64,000 bases of DNA from Moringa oleifera (GCA_021397835.1 JAJFZO010000094.1:483501-547500), one strand, 5' to 3'; shown: positions 10,200 through 23,121, counted from the first letter of the stretch. Numbers and translations: made by a program. Notes: generated by a model from the letters alone, not told the origin.

Positions 10200-13100
10200 G
10201 AGGAACGAATCGAAGCGACAAAGGGCTGAATCTCAGTGGATCGTGGCAGTAAGGCCACTCTGCCACTTACAATACCCCATCACATATTTAAGTCATCTGC
10301 AAATGATTCTACCCGTCACTCGGTGGGCATCACACATCAAGGCAGCCCGCGAGGCTTTTCCGCCGCTCGGGCTTGCCAACAGCACATGCCTTTGGGGGCT
10401 GGGAGGCCCCTACTATAGGTCGATAATTGGGTGATAGGCGCATGCATCGCTTCTAGCCTGGATTCTGACTTAGAGGCGTTCAGTCATAATCCAACGCACG
10501 GTAGCTTCGCGCCACTGGCTTATGGCAACGTCGCTATGAACGCTTGGTTGCCACAAGCCAATTATCCCTGTGGTAACTTTTCTAGCACCTCTAGGTCTGA
10601 AGGATCGATAGGCCACACTTTCACGGTTCGTATTAGTACTGGAAATCAAAATCAAATGAGCTTTTACCTTTTTGTTCCACACAAGATTTTTGTTCTTGTT
10701 GAGCTCATCTTAGGACACCTGCATTATCTTTTAACAGATGTGCCACCCTAGCAAAATTCCCTACCTTATAATGTCTTCCGCCCGGATCGATTGGCCGAAG
10801 CCAATCTTGGGTCAAAAAAGAGGGGCGACGCCCTGCCCCTGATTCATGGAATAAGTCAAATAACGTTAAAGTAGTGGTATTTCACTTTTACCATTTTCGA
10901 CTCCCACTTATCCTACACCTGCCAAGCCATTTCATAAAGTCGGACTAGAGTCAAGCTCAACTGGGTTTTCTTTCCCCGCTGATTCTGCCAAGCCCGTTCC
11001 CTTGGCTGTGGTTTTGGTGGATAGTAGATAGGGATAGCGGGAATCTCGTTAATCCATTCATGCATGTCACTAATTAGATGACGAGGCATTTGGCCACCTT
11101 AAAAGAGTCATAGTTATTCCCACCATTTACCCACGCTTGGTTGAATTTGTTCACTTTGACATTCAGAGAACTGGGCAAAAATCACATTGCGTGAGCATTC
11201 GCAAGTACCATCGCAATACTTTGTTTTAATTAAACAGTCAGATTCCTCTTGTCCATACAAATTCTGAGTTGGCTGTTCGATGCCCGGGGAAGCCCCCCAA
11301 GGGAACCGTTCCTAGTCTGTCCTCTGGTCAACACGCGACGACTCGCTCTCATCATGAGAGCAGCTCAAGCAGTCCACTGATAACCGACGGGTTTAGGACT
11401 GGGACCCTCGTGCCCAACCCTCAGAGTCAATCCTTTTCCCGAGGTGATGGATCCATTTTGCTAACCTTCCTTGCCTACATTGTTCCATCGACCAGAGGTT
11501 ATTCACCTTGGAGACCTAATGCGGTTATAAGTACGATTGGACGTGGGAGGCACTCGGTCCTCTAGATTTTCAAGGGTTGTCGAGGGTGCACCAGACACCA
11601 CACGACATACGGTGCTCTTCTAGCCGCTGGACCCTAACTCCGACTGAGCTGTTTTTAGGGTGGGCAGGCTGTTAAACAGAAAAGATAACTCTTTTCAGGG
11701 TCCTCGTCAACGTCCTCGGACTCCCTAACATTACTGTCAGTCGCCACGTCCCGGTTCCAAAATTTTAACCGGATCCCCTTTCGAAGCTCGCCCCAAGGCA
11801 CTATCCGACGAGCTTCCCCATCTCTTAGGATTGACTAACCCATGTGTAAGTGCTGCTCACATGGAACCTTTCCCTTCTTTGGCCTTCAAAGTTCTTATTT
11901 GAACATTTGCTACTACCACCAAGATCTGCACCGATGGTCGCTCCGCCCAAGCTCGCGCCCTGAGTTTTACAGCGACCACCGCACCCTCCTACTCAATGGG
12001 GGCTTGGCCCTTGCCCCAATGGCTGGGTATAGGTCGCGCGCTTCAGTGCCATCCATTTTTGGGGCTAGTTGATTCGGCAAGTGAGTTGTTATACATTCCT
12101 TAGTGGATTTCCACTTCCATGACCACTATCCTACTATCTTAATCGACCAACACCTTTTGTGGGTTCTAGGTTAACGCCCAATTGGGCATCGTATGTCGGC
12201 TTTTGCTTCATCTCACATCACCAGTTCTGCTTACAAAAAATGGCCCATTAGGTGCTCTCGATTTCGTGGGATGGCTCAATGAGGCAGTCGCCCTGTATTA
12301 ACTATTTAAAGTTTGAGAATAGGTCGAGGGCATCGCGCCCCCGATGCCTTTAATCATTGGCTTTAACCTATAAAACTCGCATCTGAGCTCCGGCTATCCT
12401 GAGGGAAACTTCAGAGGGCACCAGCTACTAGACGGTTCGATTAGTCTTTCACTCCTATATCCCAGTGAAACGAACGATTTGCATGTCAGTATCACTGCAA
12501 GCCTCTACTAGCGTTCCCTCTAGCTTCACCCCGCTCAGGCATAGTTCACCATCTTTCAAGTCCCGACAGGGATGCTCGCACTTGATCCCTTCTTAAAAGA
12601 TCGAGGTCGGTCGGTGGTGCACCCACGAGGGATCCCGCCAATCAGATTCCTTGTGCCTTACGGGTTTACTCACCCGTTGACTCGCACGCATGTCAGACTC
12701 CTTGGTTCGTGTTTTAAGACGGGTCGAATGAGAAGCCCGCTGGCTGACACCGGGAGCACACAGCTGCCGAAGCACCACCACATGAAGTGCATTGCCAGCC
12801 AAGATCTCGATGATGACGTCTCTGCGAGCATATCAAAGGCTCGGGCTTGGGCCACTATCGTGATCCATGTCGGTCCGCACCCCTAGTCGACTGATGGATC
12901 GGCTCGTGGCCATTTCACATCTGATCGAGGTGCATCAACGGCTCCCATCCACTTCCCTGTCGACAATTTCAAGCATCCTTTGACTCTCTTTTCACAGTCC
13001 TTTTCATCTTTTCCTCGTGGTACTTGTTCGCTATTGGTCTCTGGCCTGTATTTAGCCTTTGACGAAATTTACTACCTTATTAGGGTTGCATCCCTAAACA

Positions 13101-13372
13101 ACCCAACTCGTCGATAGTGCCTTGTGGTGCGAAAGGGTCCGGACAAGATGGGGCTTTCACCTCTCTAGCACCCCTTTCCAGGGGACTTGGGCCCCGGTCT
13201 GTCGTTGAGGATGCTTTTCCAGACTACAATTCTGGCGTCGAGGGCGCATGATTTTCAAGCTGGGCTTTTCCCGCTTCACTCACCGTTATTAGGGGAATCC
13301 TTGTTAGCTTTTTTTTCTCCGCTTATTGATATGCTTAAACTCAACCGGGGGTCCTGCCTGACCTTGGGTCGC
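10200..13372 (-). rRNA. 26S rRNA pseudogene, nearly full length with an internal deletion
   Basis: The 3' end lies at AGGAACGAATCGAAGCGACA and the 5' end at the TTGATATGCTTAAACTCA landmark near 13320, followed by the conserved start region. The span is 3173 nt. Compared with the copy at 20946, about 210 bp is missing at about 10521-10527, between CCACTGGCT and ACGTCGCTATG. That deletion removes the entire sarcin-ricin loop and its stem, so a ribosome with this RNA could not function. Substitutions are scattered through the rest, mostly C-to-T or G-to-A. It joins ITS2 normally. Confidence 0.93.
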
Positions 13373-13590
13373 ATCTTGATCGATCTATCGTTTGGTTTAT
13401 TAGCCGCAAGCAAGGGATGCGTGCAGGAGGGAGCACGAGGCTTTCTCTACCACCGCCAAGCCGTGATGCGGCGTCGCTTGAGGCTCTTTTTCAGGGGAAT
13501 CGTGAGCCGAAGGCACACAGAAGGCCAACATTTGCCCCGCGATAGTCCCTCCCCTCCCTATAGGGATGCGAGGGGGTTGGGAGCGACAAT
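13373..13590 (-). other. ITS2
   Basis: 218 bp between the 26S 5' end and the 5.8S 3' end. Its right part has the GC-rich CCCCTCCC / GGGAGCGAC character also seen at 49178-49379. The length is typical of angiosperm ITS2. Confidence 0.85.
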
Positions 13591-13752
13591 GCTTGACACC
13601 CAGACAAACATGCCCTTGGCTTGATGGCCTCGGGCGTAACTTGCATTCAAAGACATGATGGTTCATGGGATTCTGCAATTCACACCGAGTATCACATTTC
13701 ACTATGTCTTCATCGATGTGAGAGCTAGGATATCCATTGTCGAGAGTCATTT
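13591..13752 (-). rRNA. 5.8S rRNA pseudogene
   Basis: 162 nt, against about 163 in plants. The core is recognisable: AACTTGCATTCAAAG, GGATTCTGCAATTCACACC and ATATCCATTGTCGAGAGTC on the + strand. Conserved positions are changed: the stretch normally reading GACTCGATGG reads GACATGATGG, and TTCTTCATCGATGCGAGAG reads TGTCTTCATCGATGTGAGAG, which fits decay. Confidence 0.92.
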
Positions 13753-14000
13753 TAGACATCGTTTAGGGATGATCTGACCGTCGACCGCACATTGAGATCA
13801 GGGTGACTGGGGCGTGCTTTTTCATTTGAGTTCCTTGGCGCATCCCGCGCTACAGGTTTTGTTGTTGCACGTAACGAGGGGCTTGGGCGTGAGCCTGCGC
13901 ACCCTTACTGCACGAGGAGGGATGAGGGGCTCGAGAGCCCTCCACCTCGCTGGTGTGTTTACAACATGTTCGGGGGTCGTCTCGTTGAGCGAGTTTTCGA
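13753..14000 (-). other. ITS1
   Basis: 248 bp between 5.8S and the 3' end of 18S. It contains GGGGCTTGGGCGTGAGCC and a GAGGGGCTCGAGAGCCCTCC hairpin-like stretch shared with the ITS1 copies at 38846, 49543 and 53337. Confidence 0.85.
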
Positions 14001-14829
14001 CAATGATCCTTTTGCAGATTCACCTACGGAAACCTTGTTACGAATTCTCCTTCCTCTAAATGATAAGGTTTAGTGGACTTCTCGCGATGTCACGAGCGAC
14101 GAACCGCCCACGTCACCACGATCCGAACACTTCACCCGACCATTCAATCGATAAAAGCGATGGTCGGTGTGTACAAAGGGCAGGGACATAGTCAATGCAA
14201 GCTGATGACTCGCGCTTACTAGAAATTCCTCGTTGAAGACCAACAATTGCACTGATCTATCCCCATCATGACAAAATTTCAAAGATTACCTGGGCCTGTC
14301 GGCCAAGGCTATAAACTCGTTGAATACATCAATGTAGCGCGCATGCGGCCCAAAACATCTAAGGGCATCACAGACCTGTTATTGCCTCAAACTTCCTTGG
14401 CCTAAGCGACCATAGTCCCTCTAAGAAGTCGGCTATGGAGGGTCACCTCCATGTAGCTAGTTAGCAGGCTGAGGTCTCGTTCGTTAAAGGAATTAACCAA
14501 ACAAATCCCTCCACCAATTGAAAACGACCATGCACCACCACCCATGGAATCAAGAGAGAGCTCTCAATCTGTCAATCCCTACTATGTCTAGACCTGGTAT
14601 GTTTCCCCGTGCTGAGTCAAATTAACTGCAGGCTCCACTCCTAGTGGTGCCCTTCTGTCAATTCTTTTAAGTTTCAGCCTTGCGACCATACTTCCCCCGG
14701 AACCCAAAGACTTTGATTTCTCATAGGTGCCAGCGGAGTCCAAAAAACAACATCCGTTGATCCCTAGTTGGCATCATTTATGGTTGAGACTAGGATGGTA
14801 TCTGATCGTCTTCGAGCCCCTAACTTTCA

Positions 14830-14860
<31 letters not shown>

Positions 14861-15805
14861 ACATTCGTAGTTGTTCATCTTTCATAAATCCAAGAATTTC
14901 ACCTCTGACTATGAAATACGAATGCCGCCGACTGTCCCTGTTAATCATTACTCCGATCCTGAAGACCAACAAAATAGGATCGAAATCCTATGATGTTATC
15001 CCTTACTAATGTGTTCAGACGTAGGCTTGCTTTGAGCACTTTAATTTCTTCAAAATAACAGCGCCGGAGGCACGACCCGGCCAATTAAGGCCAGGAGTGC
15101 ATCACCAGCAGTAGGGACAAGCCAATCGATGCATACCGTAGGCGGACTGGCCGACCTATCCCAAGGTCTAACTACGAGCTTTTTAACTGCAACAACTTAA
15201 ATATACGCTATTAGAGCTGGAGTTACCGTGGCTGCTGGCACTAGACTTGCCCTCCAATGGATCCTCGTTAAGGGATTTAGATTGTACTTGTTCTAATTAC
15301 TAGACTCGAAGAGCTCAGTATTATTATTTATTGTCACTACCTCCCCGTGTCAGGATTGGGTAATTTGTGTGCCTGCTGCATTCCTTAGATGTGGTAGCCA
15401 TTTCTCAGGCTCCCTCTTCAGAATCGAACCCTAATTCTCTGTCACCTAATACCACCATACTAGGCAACTATCCCACAATCGAAAGTTGATATGGCAAAAA
15501 TTTGAATGATGAGTTGTCAGCACGATGGCCTTGCGAACTGTTAAATTATCATGAATCATTAGAGCAATGGGCGAAGCCCGCGTCGACCTTTTGTCTAATA
15601 AATGCACCCCTTCCAGAAGTCGGGGTTTATTGCAGGTATTAGCTCTAAAATTACTACAGTTATCCAAGTATTAGGCACCATCAAACAAACTATAACTAAT
15701 TTAATGAGCCATTCGCAGTTTCACAGTCTGAATTAGTTCATACTCACACATGCATGGATTAATCTTTGAGACAACCATATGACTACTAGTAAGATCAACA
15801 AGGTA
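14001..15805 (-). rRNA. 18S rRNA pseudogene, full length and not interrupted
   Basis: 1805 nt, close to the usual 1808. The 3' end is CAATGATCC on the + strand at 14001 and the 5' end (GATCAACAAGGTA, consensus GATCAACCAGGTA) stops at 15805. It is the only 18S in the window without the retroelement; the empty target reads CTAGG at 15460-15464. The decoding-region sequence (14158-14174) reads GTACACACCGACCATCG on the minus strand where GTACACACCGCCCGTCG is almost invariant, so it is very unlikely to be a working gene. Other conserved sites, including the 3' terminal helix, are also altered. Confidence 0.95.
15460..15464. other. Empty retroelement target site in 18S
   Basis: CTAGG aligns with the GTAGG target duplication that flanks the insertions at 23122, 40529, 51247 and 57291. 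It lies about 342-346 nt from the 18S 5' end. Confidence 0.85.
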
Positions 15806-16954
15806 GCATCCTTTGAGACATCGCGCCAACTAGGATCGAAGCGTGCCGCAAGGCTCTCTGAGGCCAAAGCTGTCGCGGTCGTCATTCAAAATTGATAGGA
15901 CATGGGGCAAATGTCTTTCGCTTGGATAGGCAGAGGCCGAGGCCACTCCTGTCACAATACTTTTCGCACTTGAGGGGACGACCGAGCGCCTGTGTGCCAA
16001 AGCAGCCACATGACGAAGCAAGCCACACTTAGAGCATGAGGCTCGACTGAGGTTTCCACCCATGCCCGCGAGGGACATGGTGCAAAGACAGCTGACTCGA
16101 ATCATCGAATTTCGATGTCACCCATGAAAAGCCAACGTATTGCTCGGGGTCGGGCTTGAAGCGACATGCTAGCCGACAGCTCGATGCGGGAGCATGGAGC
16201 TTGCCAATGCGCACGATTATATCACCACTCACACGCTGCACATACAAATGGGCAGCAACAGCACTAAACGAGCTGCAAGCCGATGAGCGAAAGGCCCATC
16301 GATCATGCAGGTCGTCGAGTGCCGCCGCATCGAAGCCGCTAAGTGTAAAATTGTTTCAATAGTGAGGGACAATTCTTCGATGGCAAGGGACCATCGATGA
16401 GGCCCTGGCAGCAGGGGTGTCACATCGTGCCTAGGCTGGTCGTGTGGCTCGCTCGATCCTAATGGCCGATAATTGTGTCATCGATCGCGTTGCGCACCGA
16501 GTCCGCCTAGGCAAGCCTAAGCGTCGGGATCCTACGACGAAGCACTTCGCATGCTCGAAATTTCCCCAGCGATTTGGCCCTCGGGTAGCATGCATCATCG
16601 TTAGCTTCGTCGCCCACACCGTTGAGCTTGTCTAGCCACATCCCAGCTCATTATCCCACCATTTTTTCATTTAGTTGCCCACAATTTATTGGATTTTGTT
16701 TCCCACATTTTTCCCATTCCATTGGCTACTGATCGGGCATCCCACACTCTTCGCCCGAGGTCACCGGCCACTTGCCTGTCGGCAGTGGTGGCCGCCACAG
16801 TCAAGCACCATCGGCTGGATGGGAATGGCAGCAAGCGGCCCTGCCCATGCCATGAGCGCTGGGTTCCCCAAGCCCAACGCCTGCCCATGTGGGATGGGCA
16901 GGGGGAGCACGTATGGCCCATTGGCACACAGCAAGCTTGGTGACCACCTCCCCC
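15806..16954 (-). other. 5' external transcribed spacer
   Basis: About 1.15 kb between the 18S 5' end and the candidate Pol I start. It is conserved in order and sequence with the ETS at 30035, 41893, 52792 and 58642, but has one copy instead of two of a 327-bp repeat, which explains why it is about 330-370 bp shorter. No gene is seen in it; short ORFs here are chance. Confidence 0.8.
16396..16722. repeat. ETS 327-bp repeat, single copy
   Basis: It starts at GATGAGGCC and ends near the CCCACATTTTTCCCA stretch. It is tandemly duplicated in the ETS of three other units with a period of 327 bp. Confidence 0.75.
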
Positions 16955-16960
16955 CTAAAG
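16950..16960 (-). promoter_or_regulatory. Candidate Pol I transcription start motif
   Basis: The minus-strand CTTTAGGGGGG resembles the plant rDNA initiation motif TATATA(R)GGGG. It sits where an abrupt change from AT-rich upstream DNA to GC-rich ETS occurs. The equivalent spots read TTTTTAAGGGGG (31549), CTTTATGGGGG (43381) and CCTTAGGGGGG (60135). Position and shape fit, but the TATA part is weak. Confidence 0.42.
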
Positions 16961-17540
16961 AGTTTTAAAGAAAATTTCACTCCCGACAGGAGGAAACATC
17001 AATATGTTTGAGCCGTCATAATGGGTCTAAAAAATTATTTACTTGGAATTTTGAGCTGAAATGTTGTACATAAATGGAGAATAATCATATCTACCACGAG
17101 AAAAAATTTCAGAATTTTTTGAGCACCAAATTTTTTTAATGAATTTTCTAAATTCAAAAATTAAAAAAATCATCAAAAATAGCCCGTGAGTTAAAATAAT
17201 CCCAAACTTCAGGGGCAGACTCCTCATGAATTACAAAATTTATTTAAGTCATTTCGAGACCAATTCCATGATGGAAAGAACTGTCAATTCACACAAAATT
17301 TTGCAAGTGAGCATTGCGGCCAGTAGGCTAGGGTAGTTGTGCCTCTGCCTGGCCTAAGGTGCATGCTGGCTCCCTGTCCAGTGCACCTCCAGCTACCCCA
17401 TGGCTGCCCTTAGGTTCCATCATAGCTAGGGGACACGGTAAAGCCCAGCTTGCCCATGAAATCAACTCCCGCAACACGTCTCGAGCTTCACAGTGTACTC
17501 GTGGCTGGGTCACGTGGGGCGCCCCTGGCAAGGCTAGCGC
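16961..17540 (-). other. Promoter-proximal IGS: AT-rich block and non-repeated lead-in
   Basis: About 350 bp of AT-rich DNA (for example AAAATTATTTACTTGGAATT) is followed by about 230 bp of mixed-composition sequence leading to the first subrepeat. It is conserved as a block at 31561, 43392 and 60147. An AT-rich region just upstream of the start is usual for plant rDNA promoters. Confidence 0.7.
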
Positions 17541-20500
17541 CGTGCCTGCTGGGGACTGCTGTGGCACCCCTGGCTCGGATGCTGGGTAGTAAGTTGAGGG
17601 GCAGGGATGAGGGGGATGGCTCGCGATGGGCGCCTGTACCCTGGCAGGAACGCCAACCGCTGCTGCACGCTGGGCAAGACAGCCCATGCTGTGCCTGCTG
17701 GGGGCTACCAAGGCATGCCTCTCATCCCCAGTGTCCATGGGACACAGCTCCCCTATCTCGTTCGCTAGGCACTACATCGAGTGTCGAGGATGAGGGGGCT
17801 GGCTCGCGATGGGAGCCCTTGGCCTGGCTGGCACGTCCACAGCAGCTGCATGCTGGGCATGTAGCCCATGCCGTGACTGCTGGAGGCGGCCAAGGCATGC
17901 CCCTTGTGCCCAGAGTCTGTGCGACGCTGCACCCCTAGCTTGCTCACTGGGCACTATATTGAGTGGCAGGGACGAGGGGCTGGCTCACGATGGGTGCCAT
18001 TGGCCTGGCTGGCACACCCACTACTGCTGCACGTTGGGCACTTGATCCATGCCGTGCCTGCTAGGGGGCTGCTGAGGCATGCTTCCCGTGCCTAGGGTCC
18101 ATGCGACGAGCCACCCCTGGCTCGCTCGCTGGGCACTATGTCAAAGGGCAGGGACGAGGGGGCTGGCTCACGATGGGCGCCCGTGGCCTGGCTGGTGCGC
18201 CCACCGCTGCTGAATGCGGGGCAAGTGGCCCATGCCATGCCTGCTAGGGGCTGCCGAGGCATGCTTCCCGTGCCCAGGGTTCATGCAACTAGGCACCCCT
18301 AGCTCACTCGCTGGGCACTGTGTCGAGGGGCAGGGACGAGGGGGCTGGCTCGTGATGGGCACCATTGGCTTGGCTGGCACGCCAATCGCTGCCGCACGTT
18401 GGGCACTTGACCCATGCCGGACCTGCTGGGGGGCTGCCAAGGCATGCCTCTCGTACCCAATGTCCGTGCAACACGGCTCCCCTGGCTCACTTGCTGGGCA
18501 GTAAGTGGAGGGGCAGGGACGAGGGCGCTGGCTCGTGATGGGTGCCTGTGGCCTGGCTGGCCCGCCTACAGCTGTCGAACGCTGGGCAAGCAGCCCATGC
18601 CGTGCTTGTTGGGGGCGGCCGAGGCATGCCTCCCATGCCCAGGATCCATGCGACGTGGCACCCCTGGCTCGCTCGTTGGGCATTATGTCGAGGGGCAGGG
18701 ACGAGGGGGCTGGCTCGCGATGGGCGCCACTGGCCTTGTTGGCACGCCCACCGCTGTAACACGCTAGGAAATTGACCCACGTCGTGCCTACTGTGGGGCT
18801 TCCAAGGCATGCCTCTCGTGCCCAAGGTCCCTGCGACGTGGCTGCTCTAGCTCGCTCGCCTGGTAGTAAGTGGAGGGGCAGGAACAAAGGGGCTGGTTTG
18901 CGATGGGCACCCGTGGCGTGGCTGGCGCGCCCACAGTTGTCACACGCTAGGCAAGCGGCCCATGTTGTGCCTGTTGGGGGCTTCTGAGGCATGCCTCCTG
19001 TGCCTAGTGTCTATGTGACACGGCTCTCTTGGCTCACTCGCTAGGTAGTAAGTCAAAGGGCTGGGACGAGGGGGTTGGCTCATGATGGGCGCCCTTGGCC
19101 TGGGTGACGCGCCAGCAGCGGCTGCACACTAGGCAAGTAGCTGATGCTGTGCCTGCTTGGGGTGGCTAATGCATGCCTCCGGTGCCCAGGGTCAGTGCGA
19201 CATGGCGCCCATGGCTCTCTCGCTAGGCACTATGTCGAGGGGTAGGGATGAGGGGGCTAGCTCGCGATGGGCACCACTGGCCTGACTGGCACGGCCACCA
19301 CTGCTGCACGTTCGGTATTTGACCCATGCCGTGCCTGCTGGGGGGCTTCCAAGGCATGCCTTCCGTGCCCAGGGTCCATGTGACGAGGCCCCCCTTGCTC
19401 GCCCGCTGAGCAGTAAGTGGACGGGCAGTGACAAGGGGCCGAGTTTACCATGTGCGCCCGTGGCCTGGCTTGCGTGCCCACAGCTGCCGCACGCTGGGCA
19501 AGCGGCCCATGCCTTGCCTACTGGGGGCAGCAGAGGCATGCCTCCTGTGCCTAGTGTCCATGTGACATAGCTTCCCTAGCTCACTCGTTGGGCACCATTC
19601 CCAGGGGCAAGGACGAGGGGGCTGGCTCGCGATGGGCGCCCGTGGCCTGGCTGGCATGCCCACTGCCGCCGAACACTGGGCAAGCAGCCCATGCCATGCC
19701 TACTGGGGGCTTCCAAGTCATGCCACCAGTGCCCATGGTCTGTGTGATGCGGCTCCCCTGGCTCGCTCACTGGGCAGTAAGTCAAGGGGCTAGGACGAGG
19801 GGACTGGCTCGCTATGGATGCCCGTGGCCTGGTTGGTGCACCCACTGCTGCGGAACGCTGGGTTAGCAGCCCATGCGGTGCTTGCTGGGGGCTGTCGAGT
19901 CATGCCTCTCATGCCCAAGGTCCATGTGACGCAGCGCCCCTGGGTCGCTCGCTAGGCAGTAAATCGATGGGCTGGGACAAGGGGGCTGGCTCGCAGTGGG
20001 TGCTCGTGGATTGGCTAGCGTGCCCAACGCAGCCGCACGTTGGGGAAGCAGCCCATGCCGTGCTTGCTGAGGGCTGCCGAGGCATGACTCTCGTACCTAG
20101 TGTCCATGTGACGCAGCTCCCCTGCCTCGCTCGCTGGGCAATAAGTGAAGGGGCAGGGATGAGGGGGAATGGCTTGCGATGGGCGCGCGTAGCCTGGCTG
20201 GCGCACCCACAGCTGCTACACGTTGGGCAGGCAGCCCATACCGTGCTTGCTGGGGGCTGCTGAGGCATGCCTCCTGTGCCCAGTGTCCATGCGACGCGGC
20301 TCCCCTGGCTTGCTCGCTGGGCACAACGTTGAGGGTCAGAGACGAGGGGGCTGGCTAGCGATGGGCGCCACTGGCCTGGCTGGCGCGCCCAACGCTGCCT
20401 CACGGTGGGCAAGTAGCCCATGCGACGCCTGCTGGGGGCTGCCGAGGCATGCCTCTCATGACCAGGGTCCGTGCGACGCGGCTGCCCTGGTTCGCTCGCT

Positions 20501-20692
20501 GGGTAGTAAGTTAAGGGGCAGGGACGAGGGGGCTGGCTCGCGATGGGCGCCCATGGCCTGGCGGGCGCGCCCACCGCTGCCGCACGCTAGGCTAGCAGCC
20601 CATGTCGTGCCTGTTGGGGGCTACCGAGTCATACCTCTCGTGCCCAGTGTCCATGTGACATGACTCCCCTGGCTCACTCACTGGGCAGTACT
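17541..20692 (-). repeat. IGS subrepeat array, about 17 copies of about 182 bp
   Basis: Same family as 7097-9944. Two versions of one internal segment are intermixed: GGGCAC(C/T)ATGTCGAGG and GGGCAGTAAGTCGAGG. The last unit, ending in GGGCAGTACTTTG, marks the border with the spacer. No coding sequence is supported. Confidence 0.92.
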
Positions 20693-20945
20693 TTGCTGTG
20701 GGACAGCATCGAGGGATAAGTTTCTGTTAGATACATATATTTTTTATTGGAGTAACACTTGGTTCCCCAATGCTTCCCGATATGTTTCCAAGTGTTTTTC
20801 CCTTGTGTTTCTCATTCTCCACAAACCCAAAGGACTTGCTTCTTTTTCCAAGTCATTATCTTAAGCAACGATTTCAGACCTCGGGGCATCGAATGTCGAA
20901 AAGGGAGGGACAATTGTTGAGGTGGGTTCGGGAGGGGGGGTGAAG
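20693..20945 (-). other. Spacer between IGS array and 26S 3' end
   Basis: Copy of the 9945-10199 spacer, with the AT-rich ATACATATATTTTTTATT stretch and a shorter G run (7, at 20934-20940). Confidence 0.65.
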
Positions 20946-21908
20946 GGACGAATCAAAGCGACAAAGGGCTGAATCTTACTGCATTGTGACAGCAAGGCCA
21001 CTCTGCCACTTACGATACCTCGTCATGTATTTAAGTTGTCTGCAAATGATTCTACTTATAGCTAGGTGGGAATCACACTTCAAGGCAGCCCACGAGGCTT
21101 TTACGTCGCGCGGGCTTGGCCAACGACACGTGCCTTTGGGGGCCGATTGGCCCCTATTGCAGGCCGGCAATCGAGCGACGGGCGCATGCATCACTTCTAG
21201 TCCAGATTCTGACTTAGAGGCGTTCAGTCATAATCTAGTGCACGGTAGCTTCGCTCCACTGGCTTTTCAACCAAGCGTGATGACCAATTGTGCGAATCAA
21301 TGGTTCCTCTCGTACTAGGTTGAATTACTATCATGACGGGAGCATCAATAGGGTAAAACTAGCCTGTCTCATAATGGTCTAAACCTAGCTCACGTTCCCT
21401 ATTGGTGGGTGAACAATCCAACACTTATTGAATTCTGCGTCACAATAATAGGAAGAGTCGACATGGAAGGATTAAAAAGCTAAGTCGCTATGAACGCTTG
21501 GCTGCCACAACTAGTTATCCTTGTGGTAACTTTTTTGACACCTCCAGCTTTAAATTTCGAAGGTCTAAAGGATTGATAGGCCAGCTTTCACGGTTCGTAT
21601 TCATATTAGAAATCAGAATCAAACGAGTTTTTACCCTTTTGTTCCACACGTGATTTCTATTCTCGTTGAGCTCATCTTAGGATACCTGCGTTATCTTTTA
21701 ACAGATGTGCCACCCCAGCGAAACTCCCCACTTGACAATGTCTTTTGCCAGGATCGGCCAGTCGAAGGCGACCTTGGGTCCAAAAAGAGGGGCGACGCCC
21801 CGCCTTCGATTCATGAAATAAGTAAAATAATGTTAAAAGTAGTGGTATTTCACTTTCGCCATTTCCAGCTCCCACTTATCCTACACCTCTCAAGTCGTTT
21901 CACAAAGT

Positions 21909-21944
<36 letters not shown>

Positions 21945-22949
21945 TGCTGATTCTGCTAAGCCCATTCCCTTGGCTGTGGTTTCGCTGGATTGTAGACAAG
22001 GACAGTGGGAATCTTGTTAATCCATTCATGTGCATCACTAATTAGATGATGAGGCATTTGGCTACCTTAAGAGAGTCATAATTACTCCTGCCATTTACCC
22101 ACGCCTGGTTGAATTTCTTCACTTTGACATTCAGAGCACTGGGCAGAAATCGCATTTCGTGAGCATCTGCAGGGGCCATCGCAATGATTTGTTTTAATTA
22201 AACAGTCAGATTCCCCTTGTCTGTACCAATTCTAAGTTGGCTGTTCGACGCCTGGGGAAGGCCCCTAAAGGAACCGTTCCTAGTCCATCCTCAGTCGGGA
22301 TGCAGCAACCCGCTTTTACCGCGGTAACAGCTCGAGTAGTCTACCTATAGTTGACAGGTTTGGGAATGGGACCCCTGTGCCCAGCCCTCAGAGCCATTCC
22401 TTTTCTCGAGGTTACGGATCCATTTTGTCGACTTCCTTTGCCTACATTGTTCCATCAGCCAGAGGCTGTTCACCTTGGAGACCTAATGTGGTTATGAGTG
22501 CAACCTGGCGTAGGAGGCACTCGGTCCTCTAGATTTTCAAGGACCATCGGGGGCGCATCGAACACCACGCGACGTGCGGTGCTTTTCTAGCCGCTAGACC
22601 CTACCTCCAGCTGAGCCGTTTCTAGGGTGTGTAGGCTACTAAACAAAAAAGATAACTCTTTTCGGGGCCCCCATCGACATCTTCGGACTCCCTAACATTA
22701 CCGTCAACTACCACATCCCCGTTCTAAAATTTTAACGTGATCCCTTTTCGAAGCTCGCGCCGAGGCACTATCCGATGGGCTTCCCCCGTCTCTTAGGATC
22801 GACTAACCCATGTGCAAGTGTCGTTCACATGGAACTTTCAAAGTTCTCATTTGAATATTTGCTACTACCACCAAGATCTGCATCGATGGCCACTACGCCT
22901 GAGCTCGCGCCTCGAGTTTTATGATGACCACTGCGCCCTTTTACTCATT
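20946..22949 (-). rRNA. 26S rRNA pseudogene, 3' part only, fused to 18S
   Basis: It runs from the 3' end (GGGACGAATCAAAGCGAC) for about 2.0 kb. The sarcin-ricin loop is intact here (21302-21316), the only one of the five 26S copies where it is. At 22942-22949 the 8 bases TACTCATT belong equally to 26S and 18S; right of them the sequence is 18S. The 26S 5' part, ITS2, 5.8S, ITS1 and about two thirds of 18S are gone. A small deletion also lies near 22835-22840. Confidence 0.93.
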
Positions 22950-23121
22950 CCAATTACTAGACTCGAAGAGCCCGATATTGTTATTTATTGTCACTACTTC
23001 CCCATGTCAGGATTAGGTAATTTGTGCGCCTACTGCCTTCCTTGGATGTGGTAGCCGATTTTCAAGCTCCCTCTTCGGATTCGAACATTGATTCTCCCTT
23101 ATCCATCACCACCATAATAGG
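22942..23121 (-). rRNA. 18S rRNA fragment between deletion junction and retroelement
   Basis: About 180 nt matching 15285-15464 of the uninterrupted 18S copy. It is bounded on the left by the TACTCATT junction with 26S and on the right by the target duplication (ATAGG, 23117-23121) and LTR. Confidence 0.9.

Noticed and set aside
14001..15805. Functional 18S gene
   Set aside because: Length is right, but the decoding-region sequence and other near-invariant positions are changed.
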